Positions 34,045 to 45,475 of a stretch of 50,951 bases of DNA are shown here, piece after piece. Source of the DNA: Candidatus Altimarinota bacterium (lineage in GTDB: Bacteria; Patescibacteriota; Gracilibacteria; BD1-5; UBA2023). Made by a program: the position numbers and the translations under genes. Below the pieces are notes generated by a model, which saw only the letters and a program-made list of their open reading frames with translations, searched no databases and was not told where the DNA came from. Within the stretch, counting starts at the first letter, position 1; each line of letters starts with the position of its first letter. Where the stretch lies: NCBI GenBank assembly GCA_002747975.1, contig PDRA01000023.1:1-50951 (forward strand), read 5' to 3'.

Positions 34045-34722
34045 TTACAAACTTTCTCATTCTATGTCAATATTAAAATACTTTTTCATTTCTTGTAAAC
34101 TTTGACGAAAATAATAGAGATTTGTATTGATAATATCTCTGTATTTTCAAGAGTATTCATCGAGCGCAGAAGAATCCTCTTGATAATTTTCAATACAATC
34201 AAAGTCACAGATAATAATTTTTATAACTTCCTTCTTCTTCACATCAGTTACAAAACCAAAGGCGTCAAGATTATTTATAATAACTCCTTGCTTTTTTGTA
34301 TTGTTATACAGTGAACTTTCAAAAACAGAAAGCGTAGTTTCATCTACTCTCAAATTTCATTCAAGCTGTAAATACATCAATCTTTTTGCATAGTTATTTG
34401 CCGTGAGGAGCTCATACTTTCAGGGTTTAAAAAAAGGTGTTGAATATAGATTCGTTCCATCAGTTCGAAGTGTTGGAAATGTTGGAATTTTCAATTCTTT
34501 GCAAATCTGGTGTGTACGTAAAATATGAGCAATATTAGGCACAAAACAAAGCTGCTCATTTGGTCTTTTTTCAACTAATTGAGTCATTCTATTCTTCAGG
34601 CTTGCTGAAATGAGATGGACTCCACTTGATCGTCATCATTTTCCAATCCACTCTTCTAATTGAAGATTCTCTATTTCGACTGGTTTCCCAGTACCAGCTC
34701 AGGTAAGTACTTTGCTTTCCAT
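34045..34722 (-). CDS. Unknown protein
   Basis: 225 residues, soluble, no signal peptide. The first part has GAGTGKPVEIENLQLEEWIG; the middle (KELKIPTFPTLRTDG onward) and end (VIKIIICDFDCIENYQED) give no family I know. TGA = Gly in LTGAG and IGKGG. It is a monocistronic gene divergent from valS and converges with the sugar transferase (5 bases between stops). It could be an accessory enzyme or an addiction-type gene; no support for either. Confidence 0.65.
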
Positions 34723-34806
34723 AGAATAAAAATGGTATAATTTTAGTTATTATATTATAAGTAAAAAGTTTGTCAATATTAAAATCCCTATTTTCCCTAT
34801 AAGCGC

Positions 34807-34833
34807 TTGAAAAAAATAAGAATTTCGTATAAT
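34807..34833 (+). promoter_or_regulatory. Promoter of valS
   Basis: TTGAAA (34807-34812), a 15-base spacer, TATAAT (34828-34833), 27 bases before the ATG at 34861. Shifting the -35 by one base gives a 16-base spacer. Confidence 0.6.
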
Positions 34834-34860
34834 AGGACTATTATCTACTAATTTTTTTGT

Positions 34861-37512
34861 ATGGCGGAATTTCCAAAGCAATATAATCCAAAAGAGGCAG
34901 AGGCAGAAGCTCAAAATCTCTGGGAAAATGAAAAAATATATCTCCCAAAACCATCGAAAACTGGAGATACTTTTTATATTCCAATTCCACCACCAAATGT
35001 AACCGGAAATCTCCACCTCGGACATGCTCTCACACTCACTCTACAAGATATTATGATTCGATATCACCGTATGAAAGGTGATGAAACTGTATGGATACCA
35101 GGAACTGACCATGCTGGTATTGCCACCCAAGCCCAAGTCGAGAAACGACTTGAAAGCCAAGGAACCAGCCGACAAGAAATCGGACGAGAGCGATTTTTGG
35201 AAGAATGTTGGAAATGGATGGAAGAATTTAGTGGAAATATCCAAAATCAAATCAAAAAGATAGGAGCCTCAGTAGACTGGAGCAAAGAGCGATTTACCTT
35301 CGATGACAAATCAAACGATCTTGTCGAAAAAACATTTATTGACCTCTATAACAAAGGACTTATATACCGAGGGGAGTATATGGTAAACTACTCACCAAAA
35401 CTTGAGTCCGCTATATCAGACATCGAAGTTGAGTACGAAGAAATCAATGAGAGAATGTACTATATCAATTATTTTGTCTCTGGTTCAGATGCAACGATAC
35501 AGGTAGCAACAACTCGCCCTGAAACCCTCCTAGCTGACCAAGCTGTCGCCGTCCATCCAGACGACAAACGATACAAAAGATATATTGGAAGAAATCTTAT
35601 CCTCCCGATTACAAACAAAGAAATTCCTCTTATTGCTGATGAAACAGTCGATATGGAATTTGGGACAGGAGCAGTCAAAATCACACCAGCTCATGATCCA
35701 TCTGATTTTGAAATGGGAAAAAGGCACCATCTACGAACTGACTATACTGTCATCGACAAAAATGGAGTTATGAATGCAGAGGCAGGTCCATTTGCAGGAC
35801 TTGCAGCGGCTGGAGAAGCCAGAGACAATGTTGTAGAACTTCTCAAAAGTAAGGGAAATCTTGTAAAAGTAGAACCATACACACACAAGGTTGGTTTTTG
35901 TTCTCGATGAAAGTGTCGAATCGAATCTGTTGTCTCAACACAGTGGTTTGTAAAGATTGACCCCATTGCAAAAAAAGTCATTGATGGCTATGAAAAATGA
36001 GAATTTACTATCATCCCAGGTCGATTCAAGAAACAATTTGAAAAGTGGATTTATAACCTCAAGGACTGGTGTATCAGCCGACAACTTTGGTGGGGACACC
36101 AAATACCGGCTTACTACAATAAAGCAACAGGAGAACTCATCGGGGTCACTCAAGACCCAACAGACCTCTACAAAAAATATGGAAAAGAAAATGTCATTCG
36201 AGACAATGATGTACTTGATACCTGGTTTTCAAGTGGACTTTGGCCATTTTCTATACTTGATTGGGATTTTGACACTCCAGCTGAACTTTTTGAAAAATTC
36301 TATCCAGCTGATGTTCTTGAAACGGGAAATGATCTTATCTTTTTCTGGGTGATTCGTATGCTTCTCCTTGGATATGAGTTTACTGGACAAACACCATTTG
36401 AAAAAATATATTTCCATGGAATGATACTCGATGAACATGGAAAGAAAATGAGTAAAAGCTGGGGGAATGTTGTCGATCCGCTCGATGTAATTGAGCAGTA
36501 TTCAACTGACGCCCTTCGTCTTGCTGTCGTTCTCGGAAACACACCAGGAAATAATATGAATTTCTCAATAAAAAATGTGGAAGAATACTCGCTTTTCTTA
36601 AATAAACTCTGGAATATTGCACGATTTAGCTGGATGAATGTCGGAAATATTACTGAAAACAAGGCAGCACTCACCAAAAAAATTCAAGAAAACATGAAGG
36701 ACCTTCTCTCTCATGAAAAATGGATACTTTCAAAACTCGCGCACATTTCCAAAGAAGTCACAGAAAGCATGGAATCCTATAATTTTTCTCTGACTTGACT
36801 CGATCTCATTGCTTTTATACGAGATGATTTTGCTGACTTTTTTATCGAAACATACAAGATCAAAAAAGCCGACTCACAGCTTTGAGACAGTGTGCTTTCA
36901 CTGGTTATTCTCGAGATCTTGACGCTCATTCATCCATATATTCCACATATTACTGAGAGTCTCTATGGTTATATGACTCAATGAGATATTCTTGCTTCAA
37001 ATCAATGGACACAAGAAAATTGGAAGAGTGATGTCAATATCGAAAACCAAATCGAAAAAGTACAAGATATCATACGAACAATACGAAATATACGAGCCGA
37101 AAAGAAAATCAAACCAAGCGACCTTCGAGATGTATGGATTGTAGCAGTATGAAAAGATAAAACAATGATAGAAGAAAACAAAGATATTATTCAATGACTT
37201 GCAAAAATTGATACCCTTCATATCGAAAAACCAAAAGAAAATAAGGACTTACTTTCTTATGCTGTCGTCGTTGATATTGATATTTATGTCGATGCACAAA
37301 TCGATGAAAGTGCCCAGGCAGAAGAAATCAAGAGACTCAAAGAACAGATAGAGGACAAAAAAGTATACCTGCGAACAATAGAGAAAAAACTTTCGAATCC
37401 TGCGTTTAGTGCAAATGCTCCACAAGAAATAGTACGATCTGAAATGGAAAAGAAAAATCAAGCCACGCTCCAACTCAAAAAACTGGAGGAAAAGCTGGAG
37501 AAACTAGGATAA
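34861..37512 (+). CDS. valS: Valyl-tRNA synthetase
   Basis: 883 residues. HIGH motif in PPPNVTGNLHLGHAL; KMSKS in KKMSKSWGN; editing domain with TTRPETLLADQAVAVHP; TWFSSGLWPF and FHGMILDEHG in the core. The ValS-specific C-terminal coiled coil is present (LKEQIEDKKVYLRTIEKKL onward), which separates it from IleS and LeuS. Several glycines are TGA (CSRGKCRIE, AVGKDK). Uses its own promoter. From 37513 to the next promoter at 37662 I see nothing else. Confidence 0.97.
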
Positions 37513-37661
37513 AAATAACTTGTCTCAATGAACGAAATATATTCTCATATTTAAGGGTCAACTGCTTATGAAATTTTTTCGGTGATGTCACACAATACAA
37601 TCAATCGAGAATACCAGAATCAAGAGGAGATAAAGGATTCAAAAAACGCAAGATTTTAAGT

Positions 37662-37689
37662 TTGACATCATAACTAATATAATTATAGT
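37662..37689 (+). promoter_or_regulatory. Promoter of the HD protein gene
   Basis: TTGACA (37662-37667), a 16-base spacer, TATAGT (37684-37689). The ATG at 37708 follows 18 bases after the -10. Confidence 0.7.
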
Positions 37690-37707
37690 ATATACCGTAT
37701 TATAACA

Positions 37708-38712
37708 ATGCATTATATGAAAGATACACTAAGATCAAAACACCTAAAAGAAAATATTTTATACTCTGAAGGTCAAAATCCAAATATAAAAAAAATGGTT
37801 TTGGAAGATTTTGAAGATGGATATAGTTGAAAAATAGACTATATAGATTATTTATGAAACCCCGTTGTTTGTTCTCATAGAGATTTTGTTAATTATTTTT
37901 TTATAAATTGAAAACTAAAAAAATTATGATATAAAGACCCAAAGGACTTTGAAATAATAGACCGAGAAGAATTTAATAAAAGATTTGACTGACTATGAGA
38001 TAGATTGAAAAAAGAATTTGAAAATAAAGCAAAAATTGAAAACCACTTAGAAATAATTTTAGAACCAGAATATTTACAAAAATGGTTTATTTCATCTCTT
38101 GAAAAATATGATGAAAATGAAAAGAAATTGATTTTTAAAGCATTAAAATTATGTAAAAAACAACATAAATGACAATATAGAGATGAATGAGTAGAATATT
38201 ATTCTCATCCTATATTTGCAGCTATAAAATGAATAGAAAAATGATTAGATTATAAAGATATTATCATTTTACTTCTTCATGAAGTTATTGAAGATTCTAG
38301 TATTACAAAAAAAGAAATTTGAGAATTATTTTGAAAAGAAGTTTGAGAAAATGTGTATTTGCTCTCAAAAAAAGAAAATTGAAAAAAAATTATAAGTACA
38401 AAAGATTATTATATTAGACTTTTAAAAAATAAAAAATTAGCAATATTAAGATGATTAGAGAGATTAGCAAATTTGTATTCTCTAAATTTTGCTTCAAAAG
38501 AAAAGCAAGAAAGATATATAAAAGAAACAAAAAAAATAATTATTCCTCTTGTATCTCGATTTGATAAAGATTTAAGTAATGAAATTCAAAGAGTACTTAA
38601 TTATATAGAAAGTGATTTGTACTCTTTACCAGAAAAATTAGTATCAAGATTAGTAGATTTAAAAAAGATCAAAGAAACTAGGAAAATAATACAAAAGTGA
38701 TGAGAAGTATAA
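37708..38712 (+). CDS. RelA/SpoT-like HD-domain protein with altered codon usage
   Basis: 334 residues (the in-frame ATG at 37717 is an alternative start). The second half resembles the ppGpp hydrolase domain: YYSHPIFAAIK, DIIILLLHEVIEDSSITKKE, IGELFGKEVGENVYLLSKKE, LAILRGLERLANL (compare KlADRlhNM). The metal-binding HD pair is HE here, while the following ED is kept. There is no synthetase domain. Codon use is unlike the neighbours: Leu almost only TTA, Arg AGA, and 17 of 19 Gly are TGA. It ends with a GGEV tail encoded TGA TGA. The next small gene overlaps it. This looks like a gene recently moved between code-25 relatives. Confidence 0.75.
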
Positions 38713-38918
38713 ATTTTTTTGTTGGTTCAAATAACATTTGTGTCACTCCATTCGATACTTATAGTCTTTTGAACGAAACCACAAAACCCTATTTGATAGG
38801 AAAAAATCCCAATGAAGTTTGCCCTTTTCATCTTAAATCAATGAAAAATCAAATAGAGCAAACAAATAGATATATACTCAAAGGGTGAAAATCAAGAGAC
38901 AAAATGCAGGCTATATAA
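38700..38918 (+). CDS. Small unknown protein downstream of the HD gene
   Basis: 72 residues. Starts with the ATG at 38700, overlapping the last 13 bases of the HD gene in another frame, and runs to a TAA at 38916-38918; one TGA (KGGKS) is read as Gly. Contains ICVTPFDTYSLLNETTKPYL and CPFHLKSMKNQIEQ. Its end lies inside the terminator hairpin at 38902-38932. The overlap implies translational coupling, so it may be a partner of the HD protein. Confidence 0.5.
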
Positions 38919-38936
38919 AATAACCTGCATTTATTT
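38902..38936. terminator. Terminator between converging genes
   Basis: AAATGCAGG / CCTGCATTT, a 9-bp stem with a loop of about 13 bases, followed by ATTT. It can serve the HD gene pair and perhaps also the minus gene ending at 38979. Confidence 0.6.
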
Positions 38937-38978
38937 AAGAGTCTTTACGAATAAGAAAGTGATGATATCCGGGCATTT

Positions 38979-40994
38979 CTACTGTCCAAGCCGGAACTGG
39001 AAGTCATCGGCAACAAATTCTCATTTAAGGGCTGAGAGACATTTGATAGTATTGTTATGCCAATTCGATGCTGATGAGGCATAGATTGGACCATTTTGAT
39101 TTCCCCATCGAGACAGCTCGTCAATAGTTGTATAGTGTCCGAGATATTTATTATTAAAGGTTTTTCCCATCCAGAGAACTCATTCTTCTGGTGAATCAAA
39201 ATAGTATACTCATCCACTATCGGTATTTCATACATTTCATACATTGTATCTTGTCTTCAAATGATGGCCAAGAGTACTCTCAGAAAGTCCAATACACATC
39301 AAGAAACTTGGATCAATATTTGCCTTGAGAGCGGTATCTACCCACATATTCCAATCTTGGAAGTCAGAGGTTGCATATCGTGAAAGCATATACTTTTGGC
39401 GTTCAGCCTCTGTGTTTCCACGCAGTACAAATGTCTGTCGGAACTGCGATGTATCAGCGTATCAATCAGTTCTCTCGACAATATCAGCTACAAACTTTTG
39501 TTGATAACGAGAAGGGATCTGACTGTAGTCAACATCTGCGAGCGTCATATATCGAAATGGGTCAACGGGTTTTTTGTCCTTCCAGAGTTCAAAGTGAAGA
39601 TGCGCACCGCTGGTCATCGGTCCAGCTCATGGAGTTCATGGGGCTCATCCGCTTCGAGCAATGAGTTCTCCTTGTCGTACAAATTGATACGGCTCTATTT
39701 CAACTTCTGATATATGTCCATACACGCTGACAAAACCATCCTTATGTTTGAGTGCAATGTATGAGTATCCTCACTGTCGTGGTGGAAGGATATAATATAC
39801 ATATCAATCAGCGGGCGCATAAATTGGTGAGCTCTGTGGAGTGGCAATATCCACTGCATCATGATGAGAACCAAGATAAGCAAAGTACCCAGGATCTCGA
39901 AAGAATGCTGTAATTCTTCGAGAAGTAACTGGCCAAGTAAAGATATTGTGAGTATTTTCTTTATACTGACTTGTCTGAAGTGAGTTTTCATTTTCAAAAA
40001 AAGCATAGACTCTACGACACTGCGGTGAAAGATTTTGTTTTTGAGCATCAGTGATACGAGAAGTTGGAGCCGACTGATGACAGCCATTTTTTTTCAAAAA
40101 CGTATTGAGTGAGTCTTTGTAATCCTCATTTGCCTTTTGCCAATAGGTCTCGACTTCTTCTTGGGCCTGTTGCTGACTTTGTACATATTGAGTATAGAGT
40201 TCTTCTTTTCCCTGCGTTACTTCCATAAGGCTTTCTTTTTGACTTTTTTGGACTTGAAGTGATCGCTTTTGCTCCTGAAGAGCACGCTTCATTGTTTCAA
40301 TTTTTCGTTTTTGTTCCTGAATTTGAATTTGGTGCACATATTGCTGGCGAACCAATTCTCTATACTCATGAACAAATTGTTCTCAAAGCTCTGAAACCAG
40401 CGTTTTATACGTAATATCAGAGATAAAAAAATCACTGTCCTTATCCGAGAGGAGCATAGACTGAATAATATCAGCCTGACCAGAGTTTGTCAATCCTATA
40501 TTTCCTTGTGAATAAATATTTGCTAAATAACTCAGGATGGTTTTTTTATAAGAATCTATAGTATATTGGGTTTTGAGCTGTGCTTGTTTCCATATCTCAA
40601 TCTTTCTTTCTTTTTGTTCAATTAAAGTTTCTGCTTCTTCCATAGCTTGTCTTGTCTCATCGATAGATGCATCAATCAAGGCAACTCTCTGGGAGAGCGT
40701 ATTGATATGTTCTTCTGCTTGAATTCGTTTTGCTTCATATTCAGACTGTTTTTGGGCAATTTTTTGCTTGAGTGATTCCAGTCCATTCATTTTGTACTCT
40801 TGTTCCAAAATGCCGTTCGTACTTCCAGCAGTAAAAGGAAGAGACTCAAAAAGAATTTGTTTTTCTTTTTGTTTAAAGGCATTGATAATATTACCTGATG
40901 AACCAGTATCAATAGCAAAACTTGGTGAAAGTTGTGTGCACAGAAGGATGCAGAGTATTCCTCCAGTGCTGTATTTTTTGAGAAAAGTAATCAT
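38979..40994 (-). CDS. Cell-wall hydrolase: coiled coil, M23 peptidase and lytic-transglycosylase-like domain
   Basis: 671 residues. Signal peptide from the ATG at 40994 (MITFLKKYSTGGILCILLCT). Long Glu/Gln/Lys coiled coil (residues about 55-320) as in EnvC/NlpD-type regulators. LytM/M23 domain with HHDAVDIATP near residue 373, YGHISEVEI, and GAHLHFEL near 461: these give the zinc HxxxD and HxH ligands. The last about 130 residues (NIDPSFLMCIGLSESTLGHH, then DSPEEGVLWMGKTF) look like a lytic transglycosylase with the ES catalytic pair. It would cut both peptide and glycan parts of the wall, probably at division. Confidence 0.85.
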
Positions 40995-41115
40995 ACAAAA
41001 ACAATAAAAAAAAGCTACACATATATGGTAGCATATCTTCAAGAAAAAAACAAATATTATGAATAAAAATCCAAAAAAAGACTTGTCAATTCTCGATTTT
41101 GTATCGAAATAATTT

Positions 41116-42396
41116 TTATTCTATATCTTGCCGTACTGATGAGAAAAATACTTGTTTTTTCTCATCCCATTCGCCTCATTGCCTTGGCAAATATTTGTAT
41201 TGGTCTGGAGAAATCCAGTATTTAATTGCTTCTTCTAGAAAAATAGTATTTTGACTTCCCTTGACATAAAACATATCATCTTCCGAAATCTGATCCGAGT
41301 ATGATTTGACATACTCCCCAACTGCACGAGATGAAAATGAAAATTTCACATCAAAATATCCCTGTAATTTTGGAAAAACATATTCCTTCATATACGGTCA
41401 CACAAGATAGATTTTTGTTTTTGGATAGGCAGAAAAAATACGAATAATATCGTCAGCAAGCTTATCATGAAGATTCTGTGTTTGTCATCCAAGCTCTCTC
41501 ATATCTCAGAGCACAAGAGTAATTTTTTTTGTTTCGAGAAAGTCAGAAAGTGACTCAAGTCCCTTGCGAATACTCAACGATCAACCATTATAACTTCCAT
41601 CTATAATGACAGATCAATTGATACCCTCAAGAAGTTTTCATCGACCATTTTTTATAATCATACTTTTCATACTTTGTGTTATTTTCTCTTTTGGTATCTT
41701 CATTTTTTGGGAAATATAGATAATCGGAAGTAGATTTTCTATCAAGAAGGTTCCAATAGAAGGATACTCTACTGTATATACTTCATCATCACAGACAATC
41801 TGCGCAGAAGTACCAGAAGAAGTGGTGTGTATGTCTTGTATTTGCATATTTTCTTGATGTGAAAATCCATACAAAGGAGTATTGACTGGCACATTTTCAC
41901 GCAGTGATTCGTGGACTATATATTTTTTTGCATAGGCAAGAATTTTGAGTTTTTCTTTTTTATACTTCGAAAATTCTTGAAATTGCTCGATATGATTTGG
42001 CTCAACAGGAGTGATAATAGCAATATCCGGGTGAGCAATCGAAAGCAAGAAATCCATCTCTCAAGGCGTGTCAATCCCATATTCCAAAATCAGGTATCGA
42101 GGATACGAATGAAAGTATCTACGTATTGCATGCCATCATACCTTGGCCCAAAGCCAAAGATTTTTACCGCCTGTTTTTGAACCAATAATAGAAAGTGGGA
42201 GTCAAAATTCTCCATTATAATTGTATTTTGAAATTTCAACAGCATCATTTCAAAAAGCGGTACGCAATAAAATGGCTATATTTTGCGTCATTGTCGTCTT
42301 CCCAACTGTGCCTGTAACTCCAATAATATAGGGCTTATGTTTTCGTACTATCATCCTCGCTAAAAACGATAAGTAAAGGCGTAGTGCTTTGTGCAT
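41116..42396 (-). CDS. murF: Mur ligase, MurF-like
   Basis: 426 residues (MurF about 450). ATP loop GVTGTVGKTT; Mur ligase middle with AIITPVEPNHIEQFQE (H of the Mur signature); a C-terminal part with IIDGSYNGGSLSIRKGLESL, corresponding to the DxYNANPxS segment of MurF, and LVLGDMRELGGQTQNLHDKL (MurF: gdMlELG..s...H). MurF adds D-Ala-D-Ala to UDP-MurNAc-tripeptide. The N-terminal UDP-binding domain is reduced, so this could be another Mur-type ligase. TGA = Gly in many places (AFGND, EFG, KVGWH, RGK). Confidence 0.78.
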
Positions 42397-42427
42397 AAAA
42401 GAAAAAATAAATATGAATTTGCATCAT

Positions 42428-42455
42428 ATCATACACAATTAAATAAAAAAATCAA
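42428..42455 (-). promoter_or_regulatory. Promoter of the Mur ligase gene
   Basis: Minus strand: TTGATT (42455-42450), a 16-base spacer, TATGAT (42433-42428), 31 bases before the ATG at 42396. Confidence 0.55.
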
Positions 42456-42485
42456 ATAAAAGCACTCAGAAGTTGTATTTTTTAC

Positions 42486-42513
42486 TTGCGAAATTTCAAA
42501 AGTTCTATACAAT
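42486..42513 (+). promoter_or_regulatory. Promoter of the 42544-46456 operon
   Basis: TTGCGA (42486-42491), a 16-base spacer, TACAAT (42508-42513), 30 bases before the ATG at 42544. Close to, but not overlapping, the divergent Mur-ligase promoter. Confidence 0.65.
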
Positions 42514-42543
42514 TAAGCATATATTACTTTTTATTTTTTACTT

Positions 42544-42921
42544 ATGTCTTCTGTTATTCACAATGGATTTTCTTTTGAAATTCCTGATCTTATCCAACAA
42601 AAATACCCTGAACTCGTACAATTACTCCTGCATAGTGAGTCAATTGACAATAACGAGAAACAGTATTGGTTTGATATCCTGCCTTCTATGACGGATCCTC
42701 AGATTGATAGACTCTTTGATATATTGATGACGGAACGACGTCAGCTCGAAGAACTCAACATAAAATACCAAGAAGAGATCAAACACCTCAATGATAAACA
42801 TATGATTCAGTGGCAATCTCTCCAGTCTAAAAAGACCAAAGAGAAAATCAAAGAAGCAGAAAAATCAGATACTTCCAAAGAAGATGCTGAAGATGCTCTC
42901 GACATGCTTAATACTCTCTAA
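42544..42921 (+). CDS. Small coiled-coil protein
   Basis: 125 residues. N-terminal part PDLIQQKYPELVQLLLHSES and KQYWFDILPSMTDPQIDRLF, then a coiled coil of about 50 residues (TERRQLEELNIKYQEEIKHL) and an acidic tail (SKEDAEDALDMLNTL). No TGA codons. I believe similar short proteins are widespread in Patescibacteria, but they have no function I know. It ends 5 bases before the PPM-like gene, so the two should act together. Confidence 0.75.
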   Translation: MSSVIHNGFSFEIPDLIQQKYPELVQLLLHSESIDNNEKQYWFDILPSMTDPQIDRLFDILMTERRQLEELNIKYQEEIKHLNDKHMIQWQSLQSKKTKEKIKEAEKSDTSKEDAEDALDMLNTL

Positions 42922-42926
42922 AATAT

Positions 42927-44828
42927 ATGTCTATGATTCAGATTGTACCCATTTCACATAATGTAAGCCAAGATACTTCTCATATCCGCTCACATGTACT
43001 CTCTCCAGAAAAAAATATTACTATTGTTCTTATTCTCAAGGGAGAGAAGGAAAATATTCTTTCTATCATTGAAGATCAACTTCTGGAAACAATCTCATCA
43101 ACAGTATGGGAAGGTCCGAAGTCTGATGCCGATTTTACCTACATTACTGAGCACTATAATCATCATATCAAAAATTTTGATGATAATGATGTCGAAAACA
43201 CGAGTATTCTTTTGGCGGTCCTCAAGGAGAATACCCTTATAGTATCAACTATTTGAGATGCGGGGGCGTTTCTGGTTGATTGAGAATCCATCACACAAAT
43301 CACATCAGAAGATACTGGAAAATACGAATTTTCAGCGCTGACAAATGGAGAAATTACACAGTGAGCCACGATTTTTCTTGCCAGTCAAAATATACAAACA
43401 CTCCTTGGAAATGAACTTCTCCAAGAAATGAGCAATCTCGATAAAGATGCCTTTGATAGCATCGTTACATCAGTACTCAAACGTGAAGTTTCTCAGTCAG
43501 TTCATCTGATGCGAATCCGACATCCGAGAAAACGAAGTAATCTTCCTCCACGATGAGAAAATAAAAACTATATCAATATCGCTCGAAGTACAGGGAAACG
43601 ATGGATTCACTCTCTTCGGCAGCACAAAGCATGGCACTATGCCCAAGAAAAGATTCGTCGTGTTATCAATATAGAGGATAAAAGACAACAGTATATTTTC
43701 CTCGGAATTGGAATGGTGATTCTTTTCCTTCTTATTTTTATGCTCGTCAAAGGAATATCTGAGATATTTACTGGTGTTCCTCAAAAAATACAGACTCAAA
43801 TCCAGCAGGCTCAAACACTCGTCAATGAAAGTCGAACACTAACAAATAACCAAGAGGCTTTTGAGAAAAAAATCAACGAAGCACAAGAAATCCTCCTCGA
43901 ACTTCGCAGAGAAAATATGCAAACAAAAGAAGTTCAAAAACTCGAAACAACTATCGATATTCTCAAAAAAGAGACCTATGACATACAGACTATAGACCTC
44001 ACACAGGCAAACTCTCTTGTCGAAACAGAGAATGTACTCGAGCCTATCGGAGTTGTAGAAAAAGATAAGAAACTTACCATCATAGGAAAAAGAAAACTTA
44101 TTCTCGATGTAGTTCGAGATAGTGGTCTCCCAGAAGTGATAGAGTATCCTCAATGAAATGAGGCTCGATACTTTGCAGTAAACGATGCCGGAAAAATTTA
44201 TATCACTACCGACACTAATCGAGTACTCTCACCAGCCGGAAAAAGCGTCAATTATGTCAATGTAACCGGACAAAATGGATGGAGTTTTCTTGGTCCAGTC
44301 AGCACATACTACAGTAATATATATTTTGTAAGCCCAAATGCAGATCAAATATTAAAGCATAAGCCTGGTGTCAATAATAAGTTCTCTCAAAAAGAAAATT
44401 CCCTTCCAAATACCCTTCCAGGCATCATTGATATCGGTATTGATGGTGGATTCTATATCCTCATGGAAAGTGGAAAAATCAATCGATATGTCAGTACAAA
44501 CAAAAAATGAATTACCCCACTTACTCTCAACAAAATTCCAAATACTTGGAGCATCAATGCAAATGAGTCAGCACAAATCATTGTATCAGATAAACTCTCA
44601 TACGTGTATATACAAAATGGAAAACGAGTTTGGATTTTTCAACCAAATTCACGACAGTTTCAAGACATCACAGCCCTTGATTATATAGCCCAACTCGAAA
44701 TCAAAACAAACGAAAAACTCGAAAGCATTACTGTGCCACGAGACGGACTGATATATGCAACAACAGCAAAATGAGTCTTTGAAATTCAATTCGAAATTAT
44801 CGATGGTAATCTTACAATTCGTCAATAA
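42927..44828 (+). CDS. PPM-phosphatase-like domain, TM helix and propeller-like domain
   Basis: 633 residues. The N-terminal half (1-250) resembles a degenerate PPM/PP2C domain: NTSILLAVLKENTLIVSTIG, then DAGAFLVDGESITQIT, similar to the GDSRxYL strand. The metal Asp pair of active PP2C is not clearly kept. A TM helix (YIFLGIGMVILFLLIFMLV, about 255-275) follows, then a coiled coil (QIQQAQTLVNESRTL) and a beta-rich extracytoplasmic part (YFAVNDAGKIYITTDTNRVL) reading like propeller blades. Inference: a transmembrane signalling or scaffold protein. The gene overlaps recO by one base (TAATG). Confidence 0.7.
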
Positions 44829-45403
44829 TGTATAGAATACAAGCTATCATTCTTGACAAAAAAAAGATACGAGAGAAACAAATGCATATCACTCTCTTTT
44901 CAAGAGAATATGGAAAAATTTCGGTGTGGTATTATAAAAAGCACTTTTCATGAGATATCGGAGATATCATATCTTGTATCGTAGAAAGAAAAACAACCAT
45001 CAATACAGTAAAATCATATCAAATCAAAAATCACCTTATCCGAAAAAAGTGGACCTACGCACCTTTGCTCCAATTTTTGTGTATTGTCAAGAGTATAGAT
45101 CAGGCTTTTGCTGATTATGATACTGCGGAATATATATATGATGACTACACGACAGCACTCAAAGCAACACCAGAGCAAATTTCGTATGACCAATCTCTTC
45201 TCCTGCAAATGAGGATTCTCAAATATACTTGATTACTCGATCCAAATTTCTTCTCAAATGATCCAGTACTCGAATATATGTACAAGCAGATTACCAAAAC
45301 CCCACTTGAACGGATTCTCAAAACAAAGCCACTCAAAAAAACCTGGCAATCTACCATAGAAAAAAGCAATCTGTATACACTTTCTGAATTTGCTTCTTTT
45401 TAA
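44828..45403 (+). CDS. recO: RecO-like recombination mediator
   Basis: 191 residues, shorter than E. coli RecO (242). N-terminal OB-fold start MYRIQAIILDKKKIREKQ, MHITLFSREYGKISVWYYKK (family: a-iiL..r...E.d.iltlfTre.Gk...). A helical C-terminus with LLLQMRILKYTGLLDPNFF. No zinc Cys cluster is visible, as in some RecO. RecO helps load RecA on SSB-coated DNA. Start overlaps the stop of the preceding gene (TAATG), giving translational coupling. Call rests on the N-terminus. Confidence 0.65.
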
Positions 45404-45475
45404 TATTGTACTCTTATGACCCTATATTCTGCATATGTTTTTTCAGCTTTTATTCTTTTAATACTCTAGAAAAAA

